Origin: Helicobacter typhlonius
GTDB lineage: Bacteria > Campylobacterota > Campylobacteria > Campylobacterales > Helicobacteraceae
Length of the DNA stretch: 64,000 bases
Assembly (NCBI RefSeq): GCF_001460635.1
Contig: NZ_LN907858.1
Location: 1,426,001-1,490,000, forward strand
Direction of reading: 5' to 3'
The notes beneath the pieces are model-generated. The model did no database searches. It was not told the origin of the DNA and worked only from the letters and a program-made list of their open reading frames with translations. The position numbers were made by a program, and so were the translations under genes. Positions 17,120 to 25,171 of this stretch are shown piece by piece. Every line of letters starts with the position of its first letter. The first letter of the stretch is position 1.

Positions 17120-18544
17120 ATGCCACAGGATTCACACAAAACTACCAAACACGATTCGCAAAATAATGACTTGCAAGCACTCTTGAGACTTATTCCAAAA
17201 ATAGATACCCTGCTCTCTGCTTTAAAAGATTTTGATAAATCTATGCTTATGCCACTCATAAACGCGCATTTGCAGGAATTGAAGCAGTCTTTACAAAATG
17301 GGCACATAGACACACAGGATTTTAAAGAGCGTATTGCAAACCTTATCCCCACGCTTGAATCCAAAGCAAAGAAGCAATGCGCCCCAACATTAAAGCGCGT
17401 AATTAACGCCACAGGCGTTGTGATTCACACAAATTTAGGACGCAGTGTATTTAGCGAGGAAATACTAGATGAAGTAATGCCATTTTTGCGCTCCTATCAC
17501 ACGCTTGAGTATGATTTAGCACAGGGCAAAAGGGGGGAGCGATACACGCATTGTGTGAAACTGCTGCGTGAGATTTGTGGCTGTGAGGACGCGCTATTAG
17601 TGAATAATAACGCTGCAAGTGTGTTTTTAATCCTTAATACTTTCGCAAAGCACAAAGAAGTCATTATCTCGCGCGGGGAGCTTATAGAGATTGGCGGGAG
17701 TTTTAGAATCCCCGAGATTATGGCGAGTAGCGAAAGTGTATTGCGCGAAGTAGGCACGACAAACAAGACGCATTTGCGCGATTATGAAAATGCCATTAAC
17801 GAACAAAGTGCAATGATTATGAAAGCCCACCAAAGTAATTTTAAGCAACTCGGTTTTGTGAGCTCCTGTCATATAAAGGAGCTTATCGCGCTCTCACGCG
17901 CACATCATTTGATTGATTATTTTGATTTAGGGAGCGGACATTTAGGAGTTTTGCACCTCACAGATGAACCCAGTGTGCAAGAGATATGCGCCTATAAGCC
18001 CTCACTTCTTAGCTTTAGTGGTGATAAGCTTTTGGGTGGTTGCCAAGTGGGTATTATCTGTGGCAAAGCAGAATTTATAAAAAAGCTTAAAACCAATCCG
18101 CTGCTTAGAGCTTTTAGAGTGGATAAATGTGGTATTTTGCTCCTCCAAGCCACGCTTCAAGCCTACAAAGACAAGGCATATCATAAGATTCCAACACTCG
18201 CTATGCTTTTAGCAGATTCTAAAACTTTAGAATCTAAAGCCAACGCGCTAAAAGAACATATATGTGCGCTCAATATCGCAACACTAGAAGTAAAGAGCAT
18301 AAGGCTAGATTCAGTTGCCGGTGGTGGTTCGCTTCCAAATGAAAACTTTAGCTCCTTTGGGCTTAGTCTAAAAGCAAAAAATATTGATGTAGAAAACTTT
18401 GAATCTTTGCTGCGAGAAAGAGGCATAATAGCCTACATTAAAGAGGGGAGCATTTGCCTTGATATGCGCACCTTGCTTAAGGGCGATGAAGATTATATTG
18501 TAGAAACAATATCAGCCATTTTTAAAGAGGCAAGAGATGAATAA
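17120..18544 (+). CDS. selA: L-seryl-tRNA(Sec) selenium transferase
   Basis: SelA converts seryl-tRNA(Sec) to selenocysteinyl-tRNA(Sec) using selenophosphate and PLP. The 474-residue length is normal. The PLP lysine is K303 in LSFSGDKLLGGCQVG. RVINATGVVIHTNLGRS (93-109) and VGTTNKTHLRDY are family hallmarks. GGAGGAG precedes the ATG. The stop overlaps the selB start by 8 bases. Its presence implies selenoproteins elsewhere in the genome; selD and tRNA-Sec are not in the window. A close inverted pair of the AGATTCTA word lies inside the gene at 18214-18235. Confidence 0.98.
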   Translation: MPQDSHKTTKHDSQNNDLQALLRLIPKIDTLLSALKDFDKSMLMPLINAHLQELKQSLQNGHIDTQDFKERIANLIPTLESKAKKQCAPTLKRVINATGVVIHTNLGRSVFSEEILDEVMPFLRSYHTLEYDLAQGKRGERYTHCVKLLREICGCEDALLVNNNAASVFLILNTFAKHKEVIISRGELIEIGGSFRIPEIMASSESVLREVGTTNKTHLRDYENAINEQSAMIMKAHQSNFKQLGFVSSCHIKELIALSRAHHLIDYFDLGSGHLGVLHLTDEPSVQEICAYKPSLLSFSGDKLLGGCQVGIICGKAEFIKKLKTNPLLRAFRVDKCGILLLQATLQAYKDKAYHKIPTLAMLLADSKTLESKANALKEHICALNIATLEVKSIRLDSVAGGGSLPNENFSSFGLSLKAKNIDVENFESLLRERGIIAYIKEGSICLDMRTLLKGDEDYIVETISAIFKEARDE

Positions 18545-20420
18545 TGATATTATCATAGGCTTAGCTGGGCATATCGACCACGGCAAGACAACGCTCATTA
18601 AGGCACTCAATGGCTTTGATGGCGATAGTCTTAATGAAGAGAAGCAAAGAGGTATTACACTTGATTTGAGCTTTTCTGCGCTCAAACTGCCAACGCGCAA
18701 TATCGCCTTTATCGATGTGCCCGGGCACGAAAAGCTTGTGAAAAATATGATAGCCGGGACTTTTGGTATTGATGTGTTGCTCCTTGTTGTCGCGGCAAAT
18801 GAGGGCATTATGCCTCAAAGCATAGAACACATAAAAATTGCCGATATGCTGGGGATAAAATCCTGTGTGTGCGTGATTACAAAGATTGATAAGTTTCCAA
18901 AAGATGAACTCGATGAGAAAATCACACTTTTACAATCCGCACTCAAGGAGCAATTTAGCACTTGTGATATGCAATTATTAGAATCTATCGCGCTCTCCTT
19001 GCACCCACAGGTAGATAATGCAAAGGAGCTAGAATATATAAAGAATCTGCTGGATTCTATACCAAAGCCCAAAACAAGGGACTTTGGGCTTTTTATGTAT
19101 TATATTGATAGGAGCTTTGCGATTAAGGGCGCGGGTTGTGTTGTTACTGGCAGTGTGCTTAGCGGACAATGTGCGCCAAATGACAAGCTCTATGCTTATA
19201 ATATCAACAAGGAAGTGGAGATTAAGGGCATACAGATTCACGATTTAGACACTACAATCGCCACTCCCTCTCATCGTGTCGCACTTAATCTTAGCCGCAT
19301 TAGCCATAATGAGCTACAAAGAGGCTATCTCCTCGCGCCAAAGGGCTATTTGAGGGGATTTAATAGTATCGATGTGGGTATTTTTGGCAAGATAAAACAT
19401 AATGGCATTTATCAGTTTTATATAGGGAGTGCAAAATATAACGCAAAGGTGCAAATTCTAAAGCAAGAGGGCATTTTATCAGTTTTTAGCAAAAAGCCTT
19501 TGACCCTTGCTACCCTTAAATGCGATGAAGTGATTTTTAGCGTATTTTCACAGCATTTTATTTTACGCAATGATGAGGGCGAAATATGCGGTGGCATAGT
19601 GTTAAATCCAATCATCGACCCAATCAAAAAGCACACAAAAATTACTTTACTCCAAGCCCTCGCACAAAAAGACTTTAAATACGCATTTACTTTACTTACA
19701 CAGATTCACAAAAAGGGCTTTGGGCTTGTAAGCTCCACGCAACGTTTCGCCCTAAGCCACGCGCAAAGCTACGATATTGCCGCGCATTTAGAATCTATTT
19801 TTGCTGATGAAAAATCTCTCACTCTCTACCCACTCTCACAAATTGAATTAGTCAAGTCAAATATTATAGAGATTTTCACGCATAATAATGCCGCCCTACT
19901 CTCTGCTTCAAGCCTAAGCCTAAAACATAAATGGCTCTCTCCCGCACTCGCCCAACGCACCCTTGATGAACTAAAAGACGAGGGGCAAATCATCTCTAAA
20001 AATGGACTTTATATGTCTAGGACTTGCAAGATTAAAGATATTAACACTTTCGTGCAAGAAAAACTCTATAACGAGCTAGAAAAGCAAGGCTGCGCACCAC
20101 TTGCACCCTATAATATCTATGAATCTTTTGATATTGATAAAAAGCTTGGCGATAATGCACTTAAATCCCTAAGCCTTGCTAAAAAAGTCGTGCGTATAAG
20201 CCACAATCTTTTTATTACCACAAATGCGCTTAATCACATTGTAAGTCTTATGCGTGAGCTTATCGCTACTCACGGCTATGTCGATGTAAATATCTTAAAA
20301 ACACATACAAACCTTAGTCGCAAATACCTCATCGGCTACCTCGAATACCTCGATAAATTCGAGGATATACAATGTAGTGAGCATAAGCGGAGCTTCAAAT
20401 ACACACATAAAGGAAGCTAA
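18537..20420 (+). CDS. selB: Selenocysteine-specific elongation factor SelB
   Basis: SelB is the GTPase that brings Sec-tRNA(Sec) to UGA codons followed by a SECIS hairpin. The 627 residues carry G1 GHIDHGKTT (11-19), G3 DVPGHEKLV (about 60-68) and G4 ITKIDK (about 114-119). EF-Tu-like beta-barrel domains follow, then C-terminal winged-helix repeats (about 420-627) that bind SECIS RNA. It is translationally coupled to selA upstream (8-base overlap) and to the next gene (TAATG, 1-base overlap). Confidence 0.97.
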   Translation: MNNDIIIGLAGHIDHGKTTLIKALNGFDGDSLNEEKQRGITLDLSFSALKLPTRNIAFIDVPGHEKLVKNMIAGTFGIDVLLLVVAANEGIMPQSIEHIKIADMLGIKSCVCVITKIDKFPKDELDEKITLLQSALKEQFSTCDMQLLESIALSLHPQVDNAKELEYIKNLLDSIPKPKTRDFGLFMYYIDRSFAIKGAGCVVTGSVLSGQCAPNDKLYAYNINKEVEIKGIQIHDLDTTIATPSHRVALNLSRISHNELQRGYLLAPKGYLRGFNSIDVGIFGKIKHNGIYQFYIGSAKYNAKVQILKQEGILSVFSKKPLTLATLKCDEVIFSVFSQHFILRNDEGEICGGIVLNPIIDPIKKHTKITLLQALAQKDFKYAFTLLTQIHKKGFGLVSSTQRFALSHAQSYDIAAHLESIFADEKSLTLYPLSQIELVKSNIIEIFTHNNAALLSASSLSLKHKWLSPALAQRTLDELKDEGQIISKNGLYMSRTCKIKDINTFVQEKLYNELEKQGCAPLAPYNIYESFDIDKKLGDNALKSLSLAKKVVRISHNLFITTNALNHIVSLMRELIATHGYVDVNILKTHTNLSRKYLIGYLEYLDKFEDIQCSEHKRSFKYTHKGS

Positions 20421-21607
20421 TGTTTGAGTCAATACACCTTGATTTTTTAGCAAATGTCCCGCAAAACAAAGTAGCAAACGCGCTTTTTCACACAGAATTT
20501 GCAAATCCAAATACATTTGACAATGCCTTCTTAAGCACATTTAAGGCAGATTCTCTATCCTTAGCAAAGTTTTTTGATGCCTCATTTGCGCTAGGTTTTG
20601 ATTATAGTTGTGGCGAGTTTCTCTCCCTTTTTGATACACTTCATAAACATCATTTCCACATAGCCCTAGCCCCTAGCCTATCACAGCAGAGTTTTTACGC
20701 GGGAGAGAGATTCACAGCGATTTATCCAAGTGCCATTTCATTTTTGCCGCTTAATCCTAATGGCATTATTAAAAATTGCAAAATATGTTTAGAATCTACA
20801 CAGAATCACGCGCACAATCATTCTACGCGCACGGAGGCAGATTCTAAAAAAATACAAGAAAATTCCGTGCGAACAGATTGTATAGATTCTACACAATCCA
20901 TTGCATTTTTTATTCCACTCATCAATCAAGACTTACTGACGCTAAACCCCATAAAATCCCTTATTGAGGAGATTTTTACCACTTATGAAAACGTGCTTAT
21001 TTTTTGTGATATTTCACTTTTTCTAAGCTCCCTCACGCAAGAAAAATGTGCATTTTTGCGCTCCCTTATGAATCTTAGAGTATTTTTTATTTGCAATGGC
21101 GAAAGCATAGGTTTAATACGAAAGAGTGGCTTTATCCTAAGTCCCACGCAGACTTTGTCCCCTGCGCTAAAAGATTATAACACCACGCAACTTTTACGCC
21201 CACATCTCTTCAAAGCAGCACTTATTGCGCTTGAAAGCATACTTGCTACCCCTAAGGCTGAAGATTCTAAAGTGCAATTTTTTGAATCTCTAAAAGCAAA
21301 ACTTCAAGATAATATTGGACTCTTTGCGCCCCTGCATTTAAGTGCGCCAAACACCCTAGCCCTGCGCCTTAAGCACATAAAGGCACGTGAGATTATCCAA
21401 GCTTTGCAGATTGAGGGCATTTATGCAATTAATGGGCTAGACTGTCTCTATGGGAATGCCAAGCCCTCTTTTGTGCTTCAATCTATGGGCTATGAAGAGG
21501 CGCAATGCAGGGAATTAATTAGCATTAGTTATGTGGATTTAAAAGATATTGAATCTATCGCTACGAGCATAGCTAATGCCTATTTGCAGCTACGGCAATT
21601 TTGCTAA
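20420..21607 (+). CDS. Degenerate cysteine desulfurase (class V aminotransferase fold) lacking the PLP lysine
   Basis: 395 residues aligning by eye with NifS/IscS along their length. The N-terminal IHLDFLANVP mimics the family start. NQDLLTLNPI stands for NNEtGxxqPI, and VLIFCDISLFLSSL for vlfHvDavQalGk. The C-terminal CLYGNAKPSFVLQSMGY aligns with the catalytic-Cys loop and keeps the Cys (C342). The HK...GPKG loop carrying the PLP lysine is replaced by FFICNGESIGLIRKSG, with no His-Lys. An insert at about residues 122-160 is low complexity and holds three copies of the AGATTCTA word. It sits in the sel operon, so a selenium-handling role is plausible, but normal desulfurase chemistry looks impossible. 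Confidence 0.7.
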   Translation: MFESIHLDFLANVPQNKVANALFHTEFANPNTFDNAFLSTFKADSLSLAKFFDASFALGFDYSCGEFLSLFDTLHKHHFHIALAPSLSQQSFYAGERFTAIYPSAISFLPLNPNGIIKNCKICLESTQNHAHNHSTRTEADSKKIQENSVRTDCIDSTQSIAFFIPLINQDLLTLNPIKSLIEEIFTTYENVLIFCDISLFLSSLTQEKCAFLRSLMNLRVFFICNGESIGLIRKSGFILSPTQTLSPALKDYNTTQLLRPHLFKAALIALESILATPKAEDSKVQFFESLKAKLQDNIGLFAPLHLSAPNTLALRLKHIKAREIIQALQIEGIYAINGLDCLYGNAKPSFVLQSMGYEEAQCRELISISYVDLKDIESIATSIANAYLQLRQFC

Positions 21608-21636
21608 GATTCTAAAAAATATGAGGAGAAAAAAAT

Positions 21637-22914
21637 ATGGTTGATTTTTTACAAGCCCTTAAGATAGGCACTTCTTTGCCACGCACCGCACACACGCGTA
21701 AAAACACAATTTTTGAATCTTATGGCTGTGTCTTAAGCGAGGATATTATCGCCACAAAGCCTCTGCCACCCTTTGATAACTCCGCAATGGACGGCTATGC
21801 AATAAAACTAGAGGATTATGATAAACCTTGTATTTGCGATGGAATAATCCTAGCCGGAGACAATGCCGCAAACCTTGAGCTACAAGCCGGACATACCTAT
21901 AAAGTGATGACAGGCGCAATGCTTCCAAAAGGTAGCGAAGCGGTAGTGCAAATCGAAATGGCACAAGATTTAGGTGCTAAAGTAATCTTTGAATGCCAAG
22001 AGCCTAAAAAAGGGCAAAATATCCGCTTTCAAGGCGAGGAAATCACGCTAGATTCTGTCCTTTTACGCAAAGGTAAGAGGCTCAATCACCTTGATTTAAG
22101 TATCATCGCCTCTCAAGGCATAGACACCATTTGCACCTACGCACCCTTGCGTGTAGCGATATTTTCAAGTGGTGATGAAGTCATAGAGCCGCACCTAACT
22201 GCAGCCCCTCATCAAATTTACAATACAAACGCTACGAGTCTTTACACACTTTTGCAATCACGCGGCTATGAATGCAACTATGGCGGGATTTTACCAGATA
22301 ATGAAAGTGCGCTTAAACTTGCCCTAGCGCGTTTTAGTGAATATGATGTGGTAATTACAAGCGGTGGAGCAAGTGTGGGCGATGCGGACTTGATAAAAAA
22401 TGTATTAGAATCTATGGGCGCTACATTTTTATTTGATGGTGTGAATCTAAAACCCGGCAGACACCTTGCCTGTGCGACTTTGGGTGATACAATTATTATC
22501 CTCCTACCCGGTAATCCCTTAGCCTTGCTGCTTCATACGCATACATTGATATTAAGCTTTTTAGAATCTATGCAGGGCTCGAGGAATTTTTATCCTAAAC
22601 CCATAAGTTTAAAGCTTGTCGGGGAATATCATTTGAAAATAAACACCACATCAATGATTCTAGGTAAGATAGAGCACAATAATTTCATACTTTACAAAGG
22701 CGGAAAAATCGGTTCAAGCTCCCTTGTAAATATGTGGAAAAATAGTGGTATAGCAATATGCAAAGCAGGAGCGCACAAAACTTTGTGCCAAGATTCTAAT
22801 ACATCTCAAATCAAAGAAATATACGGTTTAGGACAAGGAGGGTGCATTAAGGTAATTCCTTATAATGCCGATTTTTGTGATATAATAGACTTCATTAATG
22901 AATTAGAGAATTAA
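21637..22914 (+). CDS. moeA: Molybdopterin molybdenumtransferase MoeA
   Basis: MoeA inserts molybdate into adenylylated molybdopterin to make molybdenum cofactor. The 425 residues show PPFDNSAMDGYA (about 46-57), the MoCF-binding motif ITSGGASVGDADLI (about 247-260) and LLPGNPLALLLHTH (about 288-301). GGAG precedes the ATG, 29 bases after the desulfurase-like gene. Co-location with selA/selB fits formate dehydrogenase, which needs both selenocysteine and a molybdenum or tungsten cofactor in many bacteria; the dehydrogenase itself is not here. Confidence 0.95.
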   Translation: MVDFLQALKIGTSLPRTAHTRKNTIFESYGCVLSEDIIATKPLPPFDNSAMDGYAIKLEDYDKPCICDGIILAGDNAANLELQAGHTYKVMTGAMLPKGSEAVVQIEMAQDLGAKVIFECQEPKKGQNIRFQGEEITLDSVLLRKGKRLNHLDLSIIASQGIDTICTYAPLRVAIFSSGDEVIEPHLTAAPHQIYNTNATSLYTLLQSRGYECNYGGILPDNESALKLALARFSEYDVVITSGGASVGDADLIKNVLESMGATFLFDGVNLKPGRHLACATLGDTIIILLPGNPLALLLHTHTLILSFLESMQGSRNFYPKPISLKLVGEYHLKINTTSMILGKIEHNNFILYKGGKIGSSSLVNMWKNSGIAICKAGAHKTLCQDSNTSQIKEIYGLGQGGCIKVIPYNADFCDIIDFINELEN

Positions 22915-22930
22915 ACTATAAGGAGTGAAT

Positions 22931-23347
22931 ATGACAAAGCTCTTATTTGGAGTAAGTGATACACAAGAATGTCGCAGAGCAATTCAGACCATTATTAAAT
23001 TTTTTGGACATAGAGATGAGATAGAGCTCACTCTCTTGCACGTAACACCTGAAATTGTTGTATATGCTGAAAGCGGAATTGTAGATTATGGCACAATAGA
23101 AAATATTGAAAATGAAAAATCAAATGCTATTCTTAGTGAGTTTGAATCTGCCTTTAATAAGGAGGGTATTACCTGTCAAAAGATTCTAAAAACAGGTAAT
23201 CCTATTGATGTAGTGCTTGAAATTGTTAATAACTATGATTTGCTTATCATTGGTGCGAGTGAATCTTCGCTCTTGCATAGAATCTTTAATTCTCATCAAA
23301 ATAGCTTTATTAACTCCTCTCCTATTCCTGTTTTGGTAGCAAAATAA
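22931..23347 (+). CDS. Universal stress protein (UspA family)
   Basis: A 138-residue single Usp domain. It starts KLLFGVSDTQECRRAI, has HVTPE in the first strand-loop, VVLEIVNNYDLLIIGASESS (about 98-117) and ends NSSPIPVLVAK. The ATP-binding G-2x-G-9x-G(S/T) pattern is not clear, so nucleotide binding is uncertain. AGGAG at 22921-22925 points to ATG 22931; an in-frame GTG at 22925 overlaps that site and is unlikely. It follows moeA by 16 bases, in the same run. Confidence 0.88.
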   Translation: MTKLLFGVSDTQECRRAIQTIIKFFGHRDEIELTLLHVTPEIVVYAESGIVDYGTIENIENEKSNAILSEFESAFNKEGITCQKILKTGNPIDVVLEIVNNYDLLIIGASESSLLHRIFNSHQNSFINSSPIPVLVAK

Positions 23348-23354
23348 GGAGACT

Positions 23355-24992
23355 ATGATGTGGGGGACTAGAAAAAAATTTCTTGCCTTAGGAATGTTAA
23401 GCAGTTGCTTCTATGGCTCACTTGAAGCATTAGAGTTTGGCTCTATGGGTAACACTTCTGCGGCAATGGGTGGTGCAGGAGTTGCCTTAAAGCACTCTGC
23501 GTGGGGGCTTTACTACAATCCTGCACTTCTTAGTTCCGACCCGCGCGTAAAAATGGGATATTCTTTGGGTGTTGGTTTAGAAGAACATAATCTTGCTAAA
23601 ATTACCAAGATTGATATCAAAAATATGGCAGATACTGCAGAACGACTTGTAAATACCTTTGCTTCTGGTAGTGGAGCGAATGTGGGTGAGATTACAAATG
23701 TTGTCAAAGATGCACTTGCCTCTGTATTAACAAATCCTAGTGGTGATGTCAAACAAGATTTGCAAGATTACCTCCAACAGCACCCCGATGGAAACTATAA
23801 TGACTTGATACAAAGTGTGCTACAACAAGTGCAACAAAGTAGTGCCCTCACACCAGACCAAAAAAATATACTTGGCAGTATCGCAGGGAATATTGATTAT
23901 GACCATCTTGATTTTAGTTCAAGCACAGGTGGAGGTGTAGGAGGGCTTTTGCAAAATATTACTATTTCTAAAGGCGGTGATAAAGAATTAGATAAAGCAA
24001 TAAATGATATTAGTGCCGTTAAAGATATCTTTCAAGATAATAATCTCAATGCAGTAAGCCAAAATGGCGTAATTTTACAACTCTCTACTAAAACGATGAA
24101 TGAAAAACTTGGAAGCCTTGGCGTAGCGCTTTTTACTTCTTTATATTCAAGTATGTCAGTCAAAGCTGATGCTTCTCGTATGCGTCTTATCATTGATGGT
24201 GGCAATGGAAGTTATTATGAACTCACAGATAATGGTGATAGCTTTAGCTATAAAACTTCGACACAAAGTGATTACAACAACTATTCGCTCATTGCTTCTT
24301 TAGATGGTAATTATCACAAGCTTATCGCTACAAGCTTTGTGCTTACTGAATTGCCTGTGGGCTATGCACGCACTTTTTATCTCAAAAATGGCAACCTCAA
24401 TATTGGGCTAACAGGCAAATTGATGAATGCTCTAAGTAGTCAAAATGAAATGTTTATTAATAAAAATATAGGCAAAAAAGAGCTTACTAATTTTGCCTCG
24501 CTTGATGGAGCTATCTCTTCAAATAATTTTGGTGTTGATGTTGGCGCACTTTATGAGATTGATTTACCGGAGTTTCGCTATCTCACTTTTGGACTTGTGG
24601 CAAAAAACATTAACTCGCCAACTTTTGAATCTACTTTTTCTAATATCACGCTTAAGCCACAATATCGCGCCGGTATTGGCTACAACTCGCGATTTTTCAA
24701 TGTCGCTTTTGATGCGGATTTAACCCCAAATGATTTGATTGCATTTAGCAATATTAGACAGCAAAGCCAAATGGTTGGCGGTGGTGTCGCCTTTGACTTA
24801 AAGGCTATTGATGTGCGCGTGGGTGCGATGAAAGACTTGCGACAAGATACGGGGCTTATTTTAACAGGTGGGCTAAATGTGCTAGGATTCCTTGATGTTG
24901 CTTTGCAAACAAGCACCAAATTCACTCGTGTAGAGAACATACCTATTCCTCAATATCTTAATCTCCGCGTAGGCGGAAGCTTTAGCTTTTAG
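23355..24992 (+). CDS. TraF-like / PorV-like outer membrane beta-barrel protein
   Basis: A 545-residue exported protein. After a signal peptide (about 1-25) comes FGSMGNTSAAMGGAGVALKH and SAWGLYYNPALL, the start pattern of FadL/PorV-like barrels and of proteins annotated 'conjugal transfer protein TraF'. The C-terminal half alternates strands and ends NLRVGGSFSF with terminal Phe, as outer membrane barrels do. Residues about 75-200 are Gln/Asp-rich and could be an extracellular or plug domain. There is no sign of a conjugation system. AGGAG precedes ATG 23355 (ATG 23358 is an alternative). It has no copy of the AGATTCTA word, unlike its neighbours. Confidence 0.7.
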   Translation: MMWGTRKKFLALGMLSSCFYGSLEALEFGSMGNTSAAMGGAGVALKHSAWGLYYNPALLSSDPRVKMGYSLGVGLEEHNLAKITKIDIKNMADTAERLVNTFASGSGANVGEITNVVKDALASVLTNPSGDVKQDLQDYLQQHPDGNYNDLIQSVLQQVQQSSALTPDQKNILGSIAGNIDYDHLDFSSSTGGGVGGLLQNITISKGGDKELDKAINDISAVKDIFQDNNLNAVSQNGVILQLSTKTMNEKLGSLGVALFTSLYSSMSVKADASRMRLIIDGGNGSYYELTDNGDSFSYKTSTQSDYNNYSLIASLDGNYHKLIATSFVLTELPVGYARTFYLKNGNLNIGLTGKLMNALSSQNEMFINKNIGKKELTNFASLDGAISSNNFGVDVGALYEIDLPEFRYLTFGLVAKNINSPTFESTFSNITLKPQYRAGIGYNSRFFNVAFDADLTPNDLIAFSNIRQQSQMVGGGVAFDLKAIDVRVGAMKDLRQDTGLILTGGLNVLGFLDVALQTSTKFTRVENIPIPQYLNLRVGGSFSF

Positions 24993-25003
24993 AACATTGC
25001 AGC

Positions 25004-25036
25004 AGATTCTAAGACTTTGTCAAGGTTTTAGAATCT
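25004..25036. repeat. Inverted pair of the AGATTCTA word after a gene end
   Basis: AGATTCTAA (from 25004) and TTTTAGAATCT (25026-25036) face each other about 12 bases after the barrel-protein stop. The stem is about 9 bp plus extra pairs. No T-run follows on the plus strand. It may stop transcription, but its composition is that of the dispersed word. Confidence 0.65.
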
Positions 25037-25171
25037 TCATACACAATCTCACGAGGGGAATGTTTGATGTGTAGTAACAAAGCCATAAACTCACATTTGC
25101 ATATTTTTATCCCCACCTTAAAAAAGAAACATATAAAAATATTTTTGATACAACCAAGATTCTAAAAACCT

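Noticed and set aside
20420-21607. Selenocysteine (in-frame UGA) within the desulfurase-like gene or neighbours
   Set aside because: No UGA interrupts the conserved alignment; the catalytic position is encoded as Cys.
23355-24992. Evidence for a conjugative element from the TraF-like gene
   Set aside because: No other tra, relaxase or integrase genes nearby; the family label is used broadly for barrel proteins of this type.
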